Shown in pieces: positions 34,183-42,216 of a stretch of 64,000 nucleotides of DNA. Under the pieces are notes generated by a model that saw only the letters and a program-made list of their open reading frames with translations, had not been told where the DNA came from and did not search any database. The stretch is from contig NZ_CANLEA010000001.1 in the NCBI RefSeq assembly GCF_947489565.1, forward strand, positions 549,962-613,961, written 5' to 3'. The DNA is from an uncultured Kordia sp. (GTDB lineage Bacteria; Bacteroidota; Bacteroidia; Flavobacteriales; Flavobacteriaceae). Position 1 is the stretch's first letter, and the number at the start of each line of letters is the position of its first letter. Position numbers and translations under genes: made by a program.

Positions 34183-36420
34183 ATGAAAATAATGAAAAAT
34201 AAGTTTGCAATAATATTGGTGTTTCTATGCTTGATTTCGTTCCAAGAAGTTGTTTCCCAAAACAGCGCCAAGGAAAAGAAAGAAGAAGCCGCTTTTTTTA
34301 TGGTGCGTGGAGAAATTAGAGGCAGAGATAATCGTGCGCCAGTATCAGATGCTACCATACGTGTGGTTGGAGGAGATGTAGCAAAAACAAATGCCTTTGG
34401 TCGTTTTACGATTCGAACACGTGTAGGTGATCAATTGGTGATTGAACACCCAAGTTTTGGAAAAGAATTTCATAAAGTTTCCAGCGATGAATCTATTGTA
34501 ATATTGGTAGAAGGTTTCGAAGAAGAAGAAGAAAATACATCTTCATTAGGAAGACAAAAGCGGAAATCAGACTTGAAACAATACAAAGTCATGCTAGATT
34601 CTGCAGTATTGTTTAAAAAGAAAGATATTGAAAAAAGTATTCAGTACATTGAAAAAGCGCTGGAGAATTTATATGATGATAATGATGAAAAAGAACTGTC
34701 GGATTCGTATGAAATTTTAGGAGATGTGTATGTGTATTGGAAACAATACGATTTGGCCATTAGTAATTATCAAATTGCATTGAATACTTATAGTACGACT
34801 CGCTTGTGGATTTCTCTTGGGAAAACACAATTGCTAAATGCAGATTATAATGAAGCTATTAAGTCATTCAAACGTATTCTGCGTAATAGTTTATCTAAAT
34901 ACCAAAAAGTAACTGTGTATGAAGGTTTGGGTGATGCGTACAAAGCGTTGGGTAAATATGATGTGGCACTGGAAAACTATAATAAAGGTCTTGAAATTGC
35001 CAAAACAAATTTAATTACACCGAAAGTCACAGACTTGAATTCCAAAATTGCAGATAATTATGCGGCTACAGGAAATACAAATGCTGCCGAAGGATATTTT
35101 ACCAATTCTTTGAATCTTGCACAAGAACAAAACTTGCAACGTGCTATTGTAGAGCAAGATCGTGTGGCCGATTTCTATAACTCAAACAGTTTGTTCGATA
35201 AAGAAATTCAGTTGCGTAAAAAGAACCTGGAAGATTTGGAAAAATCAGGTTCCGATAAACAAGTTGCCAAAGGAACTTTAAATGATTCTGTCATTATTAG
35301 TACGCAGCGAATTAATTATAAAATTGGAAATGCATTTTTGCAGCAAGAAAAATACGATGAAGCACTTCCGTATTTTAAGAAAAGTGCTTCCGAAGCCAAT
35401 ACCAAAGAAGATTTAATTGTTGCAAAAGATGCAACTCGAAAATTATCGGAAACGCTGGAATCGCTTGGTGAATTTGATGAAGCACGTACTACTTTTCAAG
35501 AATATGTAGAATTGGTCAATGAATTGACATTGCGTAAAGAGCAGGAAATTTCATTATCAAGTCGATTGCGAAAAAATATTCAAGAAAAGCAAACGCGCAT
35601 CATGAGTTTGGAAGCTGATCGTAAGCTCGAACGCTCGCGAGTGGATAGTTATATTCGAGAACAGCAATTAGTAGAAGAAAGTAATAAACGTCAATTATAC
35701 ACGATTTATTCGCTTATTTTTGGAATGATTTTACTGGCAATCACCATTTATCTATTGTATCGAAATAGCAAACAGCAAAAATTGGCGAATAATTTATTGG
35801 CACTGAAATCATTGCGAACACAGATGAATCCTCATTTTATTTTCAATGCGTTGAATTCTGTGAATAATTATATTGCCTTAAATGATGAACGTAATGCGAA
35901 TCGATATTTATCTGAGTTTTCAACTCTAATGCGTACTGTTTTAGAAAATTCTGATGAGGATTTTATTCCGCTTTCAAAAGAATTGGAATTACTAGAATTA
36001 TATGTGCGATTGGAACATATGCGCTTTCAGGATAAATTTGAATATAAAATAAATGTTGATGAACAGTTGAAAATATCTGACTTTCAAATTCCGCCGATGT
36101 TATTGCAACCGTATATTGAGAATGCAATCTGGCATGGATTACGTTACAAAGAAGAAAAAGGAATGTTGAATATTTCCATTTCGGCGAAGACAGATGAAAT
36201 GCTTGAAATTGTCATTGAAGATGATGGAATTGGACGCGAACGTTCTATGGAATTAAAGACGAAAAATCAGTTGCGTCAAAAATCAAAAGGAATGGGGAAT
36301 ATCAAAAAACGTATTGCGATTTTGAACGATATGTACAAAGACAAAGTAGATGTCTCTGTGGGCAATGTTTTTGAAGACGGACAAGGAACCAAAGTTATAC
36401 TAACGCTTAAAAAAGATTAA
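34183..36420 (+). CDS. TPR-containing LytS-type sensor histidine kinase
   Basis: A 745-residue membrane kinase. After a signal peptide (about 1-26) comes a carboxypeptidase-regulatory-like beta domain (about 43-108, VSDATIRVVGG), TPR repeats (about 125-460), a coiled coil and a single membrane helix (about 506-525). The cytoplasmic part has the His_kinase domain with the phospho-acceptor H551 in MNPHFIFNALNS, the N-box LLQPYIENAIWHGL and the G-box IEDDGIGRERS. All kinase motifs are intact. ATG codons at 34183 and 34192 are both possible. The partner regulator begins at the very next base after the stop. Confidence 0.93.
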   Translation: MKIMKNKFAIILVFLCLISFQEVVSQNSAKEKKEEAAFFMVRGEIRGRDNRAPVSDATIRVVGGDVAKTNAFGRFTIRTRVGDQLVIEHPSFGKEFHKVSSDESIVILVEGFEEEEENTSSLGRQKRKSDLKQYKVMLDSAVLFKKKDIEKSIQYIEKALENLYDDNDEKELSDSYEILGDVYVYWKQYDLAISNYQIALNTYSTTRLWISLGKTQLLNADYNEAIKSFKRILRNSLSKYQKVTVYEGLGDAYKALGKYDVALENYNKGLEIAKTNLITPKVTDLNSKIADNYAATGNTNAAEGYFTNSLNLAQEQNLQRAIVEQDRVADFYNSNSLFDKEIQLRKKNLEDLEKSGSDKQVAKGTLNDSVIISTQRINYKIGNAFLQQEKYDEALPYFKKSASEANTKEDLIVAKDATRKLSETLESLGEFDEARTTFQEYVELVNELTLRKEQEISLSSRLRKNIQEKQTRIMSLEADRKLERSRVDSYIREQQLVEESNKRQLYTIYSLIFGMILLAITIYLLYRNSKQQKLANNLLALKSLRTQMNPHFIFNALNSVNNYIALNDERNANRYLSEFSTLMRTVLENSDEDFIPLSKELELLELYVRLEHMRFQDKFEYKINVDEQLKISDFQIPPMLLQPYIENAIWHGLRYKEEKGMLNISISAKTDEMLEIVIEDDGIGRERSMELKTKNQLRQKSKGMGNIKKRIAILNDMYKDKVDVSVGNVFEDGQGTKVILTLKKD

Positions 36421-37152
36421 ATGCAATTACAAACCATTATTGTAGAAGACGAAGAAATTAGTAGAGAAATTCTAAAAAAGTATGTGGCAAAGTATTGCCC
36501 AAATGTCAATGTAATTGGAGAAGCTTCTAATATTGAAGATGCTTTAATTTTAATTCGAAATAACGAATTAGATTTGGTGTTTTTAGATGTAGAAATGCCT
36601 TTTGGAAATGCTTTTGACTTACTAGAAAAAGTAGGCGATCGTTCGTTTGAAACCATTTTTGTAACAGCTTACGATCATTATGCGATAGAAGCATTGAACA
36701 GTCACGCATCTTACTATCTGTTGAAGCCAATTTCTATAGACGAACTCATCAAAGCGGTAGATCATGTAATTTCTATTAAAAGTAAAGAAGAGCGTTTGGA
36801 AGAAGCCGTTTTGACAACGAATATAGAAACGATCAACGGGAAAATTACCATTCCGCAACAAGATGGTTTTGAAGTATTAAATGTCGCAGAAATTGTGTAT
36901 TGCAAAGCTGATGATAACTATACGGAAATCTATATCAACGATTCTAAGATTGTGGTGAGTAAAACCTTAAAATATTTCGAAGAAGCGTTAAGTCAATATC
37001 CGTTTGCACGTGTACACAAATCGTATTTAGTCAATGTAAATGCGGTTGTGAAGTATAGAAAAGGAAAAGGTGGAAGCGTAGTACTAAACAATGGAAAAGA
37101 AGTTTTGGTATCTTCTACGAAAAAAGCGAATTTGTTGTCGTATTTTAAGTAG
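36421..37152 (+). CDS. LytTR-family response regulator
   Basis: A 243-residue regulator that pairs with the upstream kinase. The receiver domain (about 4-118) has the acidic pair E9/D10, phospho-acceptor D56 in VFLDVEMPFG, Thr in FVTAYDHYAIEA and Lys in YYLLKPI. A LytTR DNA-binding domain spans about 140-243 (IVYCKADDNYTEIYI, FARVHKSYLVNVNAV). The ATG directly abuts the kinase TAA, so translation is probably coupled. Targets are not evident. Confidence 0.95.
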   Translation: MQLQTIIVEDEEISREILKKYVAKYCPNVNVIGEASNIEDALILIRNNELDLVFLDVEMPFGNAFDLLEKVGDRSFETIFVTAYDHYAIEALNSHASYYLLKPISIDELIKAVDHVISIKSKEERLEEAVLTTNIETINGKITIPQQDGFEVLNVAEIVYCKADDNYTEIYINDSKIVVSKTLKYFEEALSQYPFARVHKSYLVNVNAVVKYRKGKGGSVVLNNGKEVLVSSTKKANLLSYFK

Positions 37153-37322
37153 GTGTTAGGTTTTTGATCTTGGATCTTAGGTTTGTGTCAAAGAAAATCT
37201 ACAACCCAATATTTATGTATAGAAATAATTCTTGAAGTTGAACTTGAAAGATTTGATACGTCATTGCGAATGAAGTGAAGCAATCCGTTTCATGTTAAGT
37301 GTGTATTGTTCTATTTTGTCAG

Positions 37323-37424
37323 ATCGAGTGAATTTGTGAAACAAATTAGTATCGAGATATAATTAGAATTTCAAAGTACTTCTCGATACAATTTTTCTCC
37401 ATCTTATTACGAAAAATCACTCGA
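37323..37424. repeat. Two inverted copies of a CGAGTGA-hairpin-GTATCGAGA module
   Basis: Plus copy: ATCGAGTGA (37323-37331), hairpin AATTTGT-gaa-ACAAATT (37331-37347), GTATCGAGA (37349-37357). Minus copy: TCGAGTGA (complement of 37417-37424), hairpin arms 37411-37416 and 37392-37397, and GTATCGAGA (complement of 37381-37389). The end words are conserved while the hairpin sequences differ. The same module recurs at 63435-63869. Confidence 0.75.
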
Positions 37425-37461
37425 AGTGACGTTTGGAAATTTAAAACGAAAAAGTATTTTT

Positions 37462-37517
37462 GAATAAACGAATAAACGAATAAACGAATAAACGAATAAA
37501 CGAATAAACGAATAAAC
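37462..37517 (+). repeat. Octamer microsatellite (GAATAAAC x7)
   Basis: Seven perfect tandem copies of GAATAAAC, ending 37 bases before the carbonic anhydrase ATG. Such tracts change copy number by slippage. Confidence 0.97.
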
Positions 37518-37554
37518 AGGAGCAAAGCAACCCAAAACCCAAAACCCAACCACC

Positions 37555-38079
37555 ATGATCATAAAACCTGTAAACGGAAAACATCCACAAATTGGAAACG
37601 ATTGTTTTATTGCTGAAAATGCTACCATAGTTGGCGAAGTTTCTATGGGAAATCAATGCAGTGTTTGGTTCAATGCAGTCATTCGTGGCGATGTACATTT
37701 TATCAAAATGGGAGATAAGGTAAATGTGCAAGATGGCGCAGTTATTCATGCAACCTATCAAAAATCACCAACGACTATTGGAAATAATGTTTCTATCGGA
37801 CATAATGCTATTGTACATGGTTGCACCATTCATGACAATGTTTTAATTGGTATGGGAAGTATTGTAATGGACGATTGTATAGTAGAAAGCAACAGCATCA
37901 TAGCAGCAGGCGCGGTAGTTACCAAAAACACGCATGTAGAATCGGGAAGTATTTATGCTGGAATTCCTGCGAAAAAGGTAAAAGACATTAGCAACGAATT
38001 AATCTCAGGAGAAATCGATCGTATTGCAGATAACTATGTAAAATATTCAGGTTGGTTCAAAGAAGAAAATAACGATTAA
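37555..38079 (+). CDS. Gamma carbonic anhydrase family protein
   Basis: A 174-residue left-handed beta-helix protein of the YrdA/PaaY/Cam group, built from hexapeptide repeats (for example NATIVGEVSMGNQCSVWFNAVIRGD). The three metal-binding His are in place: H65 (VIHA), H83 and H88 (IGHNAIVHG), with the family 5-residue spacing between the last two. Whether it hydrates CO2 is unknown, since many family members lack strong activity. Its stop overlaps the convergent murI stop by 4 bases, and an octamer microsatellite precedes the start. Confidence 0.92.
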   Translation: MIIKPVNGKHPQIGNDCFIAENATIVGEVSMGNQCSVWFNAVIRGDVHFIKMGDKVNVQDGAVIHATYQKSPTTIGNNVSIGHNAIVHGCTIHDNVLIGMGSIVMDDCIVESNSIIAAGAVVTKNTHVESGSIYAGIPAKKVKDISNELISGEIDRIADNYVKYSGWFKEENND

Positions 38080-38855
38080 AAATCTAAAGCTTCCACTGTA
38101 AAATCTCCGTGTAAAATCTCACTTAAAATTTCTGGCTTTCTATTGCTATAAAAAATACAATCTCCAACATTACTTGTAGGAGCACATAATTCATGTTGTG
38201 TCAAAATAGCTTGCGTATGTCTTGCTACAGCTGCACCAGAATCAATAATAGTAACATGTTGCGGAAGTAAAGTTTTTAACTTTGGAATTAAATACGGATA
38301 ATGACTGCAGCCAAGCACTAAATAATCAATGTCTGCAGCAATCATGGGTGCTAGATATAATTTTAAAAGTTTTTCCATTTCTGGAGTATCAATCTCACCA
38401 TTTTCAATCAGTGGAACTAAACCTTCGCCTACTTGCTCAACAATAGTAACGCCGTTACCGTATAAATCAGACGTTTTATGAAACAATTCGCTTGATAAGG
38501 TTCCTTTGGTGGCTAAAATGCCAATCGCGTTGGATTTCGTCTGTAAAGCGGCTGGTTTAATGGCAGGTTCAATTCCAATAAAAGGAACATCGTAATGCTC
38601 ACGAAGATGACGAATAGCATTTGTTGTAGCGGTATTGCAAGCAACTACAATGAGTTTGCAGCCTTTCTTTAAGAGTAATTCTGTATTCTTGATGCTAAGT
38701 TCAGTAATTCTTTCCTTTCCTTTAGGTCCGTATGGCGCATATTTGCTATCGGCTAAATAGATCGTGTTTTCGTGTGGCAACAATTTGTGGATTTCTCTCC
38801 AAATCGATGTGCCACCAACTCCAGAATCAAAAATACCTATTGGGGAATTGCTCAT
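38076..38855 (-). CDS. murI: Glutamate racemase
   Basis: Converts L- to D-glutamate for peptidoglycan. The 259-residue protein has both catalytic Cys: C73 in VVACNTATTNAI and C183 in VLGCSHYPYLIPK. The N-terminal SPIGIFDSGVGGTSIWREI and ADSKYAPYGPK are diagnostic. I start at ATG 38855; the open frame extends 14 codons further, but that adds a hydrophobic stretch foreign to the family. It runs convergent to the carbonic anhydrase gene. Confidence 0.95.
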   Translation of the reverse strand: MSNSPIGIFDSGVGGTSIWREIHKLLPHENTIYLADSKYAPYGPKGKERITELSIKNTELLLKKGCKLIVVACNTATTNAIRHLREHYDVPFIGIEPAIKPAALQTKSNAIGILATKGTLSSELFHKTSDLYGNGVTIVEQVGEGLVPLIENGEIDTPEMEKLLKLYLAPMIAADIDYLVLGCSHYPYLIPKLKTLLPQHVTIIDSGAAVARHTQAILTQHELCAPTSNVGDCIFYSNRKPEILSEILHGDFTVEALDF

Positions 38856-38965
38856 AATGGTAAAAATAAGTAAAAAAAACAGCCTTGTCGATATCATTTG
38901 AATTTGGAGCTATGTTTTTTGGGAAAAATAAAGTGTAATTAGAGAAATCATACATTTTGTAGGAT

Positions 38966-38994
38966 TTGTCGCTAGTGTTTGCAAGCTATATTTG
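38966..38994 (+). promoter_or_regulatory. Probable promoter of the RiPP precursor gene
   Basis: TTG (38966-38968), 18-base spacer, TATATTTG (38987-38994). The start codon (39011 or 39020) follows within 16-25 bases, with a short leader resembling that of the TonB genes. Confidence 0.6.
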
Positions 38995-39010
38995 AATCAT
39001 TAACTTTAAA

Positions 39011-39253
39011 ATGATTAATATGAAAAAACAAAAATTTGCAAGTAAACTTAGTTTAGGCAAAACCAATGTTTCAAACTTAGGAGCAATAAAAGGAGGCTAT
39101 AAGACTTTTTATTGTGTTACTTTCAGGTGTAACACCAATAATTGCGGAACCAATGGTTGTGGAACAAATGCCTGCGGTAGTAATAATTGTGCGACAAACA
39201 ATCATCCGTTGAGTGATCCTTTGCATTGTCGTACGTGTGACGGAGGATGTTAA
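39011..39253 (+). CDS. GG-leader, Cys-repeat RiPP (lanthipeptide-like) precursor peptide
   Basis: An 80-residue peptide (77 if ATG 39020 is used) of the Bacteroidota natural-product-precursor type. Residues 4-29 look like the leader (KKQKFASKLSLGKTNVSNLG then AIKGG), with a double-Gly cleavage site at 28-29. The core has Cys at 35, 40, 45, 50, 55 and 60, exactly every fifth residue, in pentads CVTFR, CNTNN, CGTNG, CGTNA, CGSNN and CATNN; each has Thr or Ser at its third place. Three more Cys (73, 76, 80) close the peptide. No modification, protease or export gene is adjacent, so maturation would have to act from elsewhere. Confidence 0.75.
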   Translation: MINMKKQKFASKLSLGKTNVSNLGAIKGGYKTFYCVTFRCNTNNCGTNGCGTNACGSNNCATNNHPLSDPLHCRTCDGGC

Positions 39254-39275
39254 TCTAACATCATTGAAGACGGAA

Positions 39276-39300
39276 AGCTGCCATTTTGGTGGCTTTTTTT
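39276..39300 (+). terminator. Terminator after the RiPP precursor gene
   Basis: Stem AGCTGCCA / TGGTGGCT (39276-39283 and 39287-39294, two G-T pairs) and seven T residues. The precursor gene is thus a single-gene transcription unit. Confidence 0.75.
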
Positions 39301-39388
39301 GACTGCAACCTCATCCAAAAGTAGTGTTGACTCATTTGTTGTTTTTTACAGCGAAATGACAATGTATTTTGCGAGCAAAATATGAATT

Positions 39389-40543
39389 ATGAATCGACAT
39401 TACTTTTTTTTGTTTGGATGTTTCTTATGTATGTTAGTTTCAAATGCACAACCTGGACCAATATTTGTCAATTTGAATAATGGATTAGGAGATATTATCA
39501 TTATTGATAGTACGACAAATACATCGAGGATTGCACTGTTAAAAAAACATAGAAATCTTAGTCTGATAATTGCATTGCCAAAAATTCCTGAGGAATTCAA
39601 AGATTTTGTACATACAGAATCACTCACCATTGTTCCGCCTGCTGATATTTCTGAACTGGATAACTATTTTCCGAATGTAAAGCATCTGACAATTCGTAGA
39701 AGGCAACAGGAATATATAGCGAAAAAGAAGTTTCAATTGGATTCGTTACAGACCTTGTATATCATGGATTCGGAAAGTTTAGAAGATATTGATGCATTTT
39801 TAGATTGTAATACGATTGAAAAATTACTAATTCGCGGAACACCAAACTTGACTCAATTTCCAAAGTTTCACAGAAAAAATAGAATTAAGGAACTAGGAAT
39901 TGATCACGGTATAAAATTTCGAAAAAAAGATGCGAAAAACTATCTAACAGCAATTAAAAGACTTTCAAAATTAGAAAAGTTAACCTTGGCAAATATTTAT
40001 AGTTTGACAGAAGTGCCTTCGTATTTACCAAAATCGATTCAGTATTTAGAGATTAATAGTTGGGCATTGCATGATCATACGACAAAAATTAAAAGTTTGA
40101 AACATCTTAAAAAATACACCAATTTGAATTTTTTAAAGTTGTATCAAATCGAACTTGATTCAGTAAAAGAAAAGTTTCCTAAGATTTTTCTGGAGAGATT
40201 ATACCTCAACAGAGTACACAATTTAAAAGATGTTTCTTGGGCTTTTTCATTTGGAGGAATAGATTATGTAGGGATACATCATTGCAATGAACTCACAACA
40301 ATAAACGCCGATTGGAACACAGACGTTGTTTCTAGGATAGATATTCGTAGTTTGAGTAATTTGACTTCTATTGATGCTTTATTTGCTTTAGATAATTTAA
40401 AATCTTTAGTAGTCAGATATTGTCCAAAGTTAGTATTGCCAAGTACAAATATCATGTATAAAATTCCACACATAATGATGGCTGGAAAAGGATACCATTT
40501 GTATAAAGAGAATGGAATTTGGGAAAAGATTGAATATTATTAA
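39389..40543 (+). CDS. Secreted leucine-rich-repeat-like protein, unknown function
   Basis: A 384-residue protein with a signal peptide (about 1-20, LVSNAQ). From about residue 85 it shows irregular repeats of 20-25 residues with the LRR-like pattern LxxLxLxxxxxLxxIP (for example LQTLYIMDSESLEDIDAFL, LEKLTLANIYSLTEVPSYL, LSNLTSIDALFALDNLKSL). No C-terminal type IX sorting domain is visible. It resembles orphan secreted LRR proteins common in Flavobacteriaceae. It follows the RiPP precursor in the same direction, but a terminator separates them. Confidence 0.7.
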   Translation: MNRHYFFLFGCFLCMLVSNAQPGPIFVNLNNGLGDIIIIDSTTNTSRIALLKKHRNLSLIIALPKIPEEFKDFVHTESLTIVPPADISELDNYFPNVKHLTIRRRQQEYIAKKKFQLDSLQTLYIMDSESLEDIDAFLDCNTIEKLLIRGTPNLTQFPKFHRKNRIKELGIDHGIKFRKKDAKNYLTAIKRLSKLEKLTLANIYSLTEVPSYLPKSIQYLEINSWALHDHTTKIKSLKHLKKYTNLNFLKLYQIELDSVKEKFPKIFLERLYLNRVHNLKDVSWAFSFGGIDYVGIHHCNELTTINADWNTDVVSRIDIRSLSNLTSIDALFALDNLKSLVVRYCPKLVLPSTNIMYKIPHIMMAGKGYHLYKENGIWEKIEYY

Positions 40544-40563
40544 TGAGTTTAAAATTCAAGCAT

Positions 40564-40593
40564 AAAAAAACCGCCTAAATAGGCGGTTTTTTT
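40564..40593. terminator. Bidirectional terminator between the LRR-like gene and ompH
   Basis: Stem CCGCCT / AGGCGG (40571-40576 and 40581-40586) flanked by seven A and seven T, so it works for both converging genes. Confidence 0.9.
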
Positions 40594-40616
40594 ATAAGGT
40601 AGTATATAGTAGTTCT

Positions 40617-41129
40617 TTACTTGATACCTAATTCTTTCTTAACAGAATCCATTAAGTTAGTTCCATCAGCAAGTAATAAACCTGAACCTGGAGTTTCGTC
40701 AAGTACATAAGCAAACCCTTGTGCTCTTGCTACTTTTTGAATGGCAGCTAATGCTTTTTCTTGAATAGGCTTTGTTAAGTCAATATATTTTTGTTCTGCA
40801 GTTTTCTGAGCAGCAGCTTGTGCTTCTTGAATACGCGTTTCTAATTCTGCTAATTCCTTCTTTCTGTCATCATTTTCAGCATCAGTCTTATTAGGAGCTT
40901 CGTTTGTGTACTGAGTTAATTTGTTTCTGTATTCAGTTACTGAGGCTTGAATATCTGCACCTAATGATTGTTGAAGTTTGTCAAACTCATCCTTAGCTTC
41001 TTTCATTTCCGGCATAGCGCTAATCAACTGTTGCGTATTAATGTGGGCAACTTTTGTCTGTGCATTTGTAAAACTTACCATTCCGAAAAATAGTACTGCA
41101 ATTGCAATTAGCTTTTTCATTTGTTTCAT
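40617..41129 (-). CDS. OmpH/Skp family periplasmic chaperone (1)
   Basis: A 170-residue Skp-like chaperone that carries unfolded outer-membrane proteins across the periplasm. It has a signal peptide ending VSFTNAQ, then KVAHINTQQLISAMPEMKEAKDEFDKL, a long coiled coil (about 45-115), and the conserved C-terminal strand region AIQKVARAQGFAYVLDETPGSG. ATG at 41129 or 41120 could be the start; the open frame begins with TTG at 41138. It is the last gene of the minus-strand porG-uppS-bamA-ompH-ompH run. Confidence 0.92.
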   Translation of the reverse strand: MKQMKKLIAIAVLFFGMVSFTNAQTKVAHINTQQLISAMPEMKEAKDEFDKLQQSLGADIQASVTEYRNKLTQYTNEAPNKTDAENDDRKKELAELETRIQEAQAAAQKTAEQKYIDLTKPIQEKALAAIQKVARAQGFAYVLDETPGSGLLLADGTNLMDSVKKELGIK

Positions 41130-41260
41130 GATTTTCAATTATTTACTTTAAGTGTTATTTATATTAATTGTTGTTACTCTATCACCGAGAATTGTATTGC
41201 GTTGGGCTTATCTCGATGGTTAAGGGAATTTTATATTTGTTTAGGCTTGTTAGCCATTAT

Positions 41261-42169
41261 TTATTGTCCACCACCAGCGCCTTCGCCGTTTTCCTCGTTT
41301 TCATTCTCTTTTTCTTCCTGCTTCTTTTTACGCTCTTCCGCTTTTTTACGTTTTTCTTCTTCGCGTTTTTTGCGTTTTTCTTCAGCAGCTTTCTTTTTAG
41401 CTTCACGATCTGCAATTAGCTTTTTACGCTTTTCTTCGTATGCTTTTTTCTTTGCTTCACGTTCTTCTAAACGTTTCTTCTTGCGTTCATCTAATAATTT
41501 TTGACGCTCTTCTTTTTTAGCAGCAGCAGCTTCTTTTTTAGCTTCTGCTTCTGGATCTGGTTCTTTTGCAGTGTCGCCATCTTCAAATTTAGATTTCGAA
41601 CTTTTCTTTTCCCTGATCTTCTCTTCTCTACCTTTACGTTTTTTATCTCTATTGATCACACGTAATACTTGATCACTGATATCAAACTTCTGTGCAGAGT
41701 AAAGCATCACTACGTCTGCTGATTTGTCAAATACGAAATCATAACGTTTCTTTTTTGCGATATCTTGAACAATATTTAATACTTGGTCTTGAATGGGTTT
41801 TACCATATTTTGACGTTGTACCATTAAACTTCCAAAAGGACCAAAACGGTCTTGTTGGTATGTTTGTAATTCTTGCTCTAAGATTTCGATTTCCTCTTCA
41901 CGCTCGTCAACTAATTCTTTGGTAAGTAAAACACGTTCCGCACTTAGATTTTTTTTCATTTGATCTATCGCGTTTTGCTTTTTCTGAATTTCGTTTTTCC
42001 AGCGTTGAGCTTTTGCTTCTAATTGTGTGTTTGCTTCTTGATAAGTATCTACATTCTCTAAAATGTATTCCATATCAATATAACCAACTCTTGCACCATT
42101 TACACGTTGTGCGTGTACGGTAGATAGTGTGAGAAGCATTGTTAATAAAAAAAGAACTTTCGTTTTCAT
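41261..42169 (-). CDS. OmpH/Skp family protein with long Lys/Glu tail (2)
   Basis: A 302-residue OmpH protein. Signal peptide to about residue 20 (STVHAQ), then the Skp domain (ARVGYIDMEYILENVDTYQEANTQLEAKA ... KKKRYDFVFDKSADVVMLY, to about 170). From about 180 to 290 the chain is almost only Lys, Glu, Arg and Ala, with repeats such as EEKRKK and EAKKKA, and it ends in a Gly-rich NENEENGEGAGGGQ. The tail is far beyond normal Skp (about 160 residues). I start at ATG 42169; the open frame further upstream runs into the bamA end. It sits between bamA and ompH 1. Confidence 0.9.
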   Translation of the reverse strand: MKTKVLFLLTMLLTLSTVHAQRVNGARVGYIDMEYILENVDTYQEANTQLEAKAQRWKNEIQKKQNAIDQMKKNLSAERVLLTKELVDEREEEIEILEQELQTYQQDRFGPFGSLMVQRQNMVKPIQDQVLNIVQDIAKKKRYDFVFDKSADVVMLYSAQKFDISDQVLRVINRDKKRKGREEKIREKKSSKSKFEDGDTAKEPDPEAEAKKEAAAAKKEERQKLLDERKKKRLEEREAKKKAYEEKRKKLIADREAKKKAAEEKRKKREEEKRKKAEERKKKQEEKENENEENGEGAGGGQ

Positions 42170-42216
42170 GTCTGTCGGTTTGTTAATAGAAAATATCGTG
42201 CCAAAATTTAAATTAC

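Larger units (their letters stand above)
37153..37554. other. 402-bp repeat-rich gap before the carbonic anhydrase gene
   Basis: No gene. It holds a TCATTGCGAATGAAGTGAAG-type dispersed repeat (about 37261-37285), two head-to-head copies of a hairpin module (37323-37424), an octamer microsatellite (37462-37517), and an AACCCAAAACCC-rich stretch (about 37528-37550) directly before the next ATG. Confidence 0.75.

Noticed and set aside
37528..37550. AACCCAAAACCC-rich stretch resembling telomere-like repeats
   Set aside because: Too short (about three imperfect units) and internal; probably part of the leader of the carbonic anhydrase gene.
41121..41504. 127-residue Phe/Ser-rich plus-strand frame
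   Set aside because: It is the antisense of the Lys/Glu-rich OmpH tail; the low-complexity composition explains the long frame.
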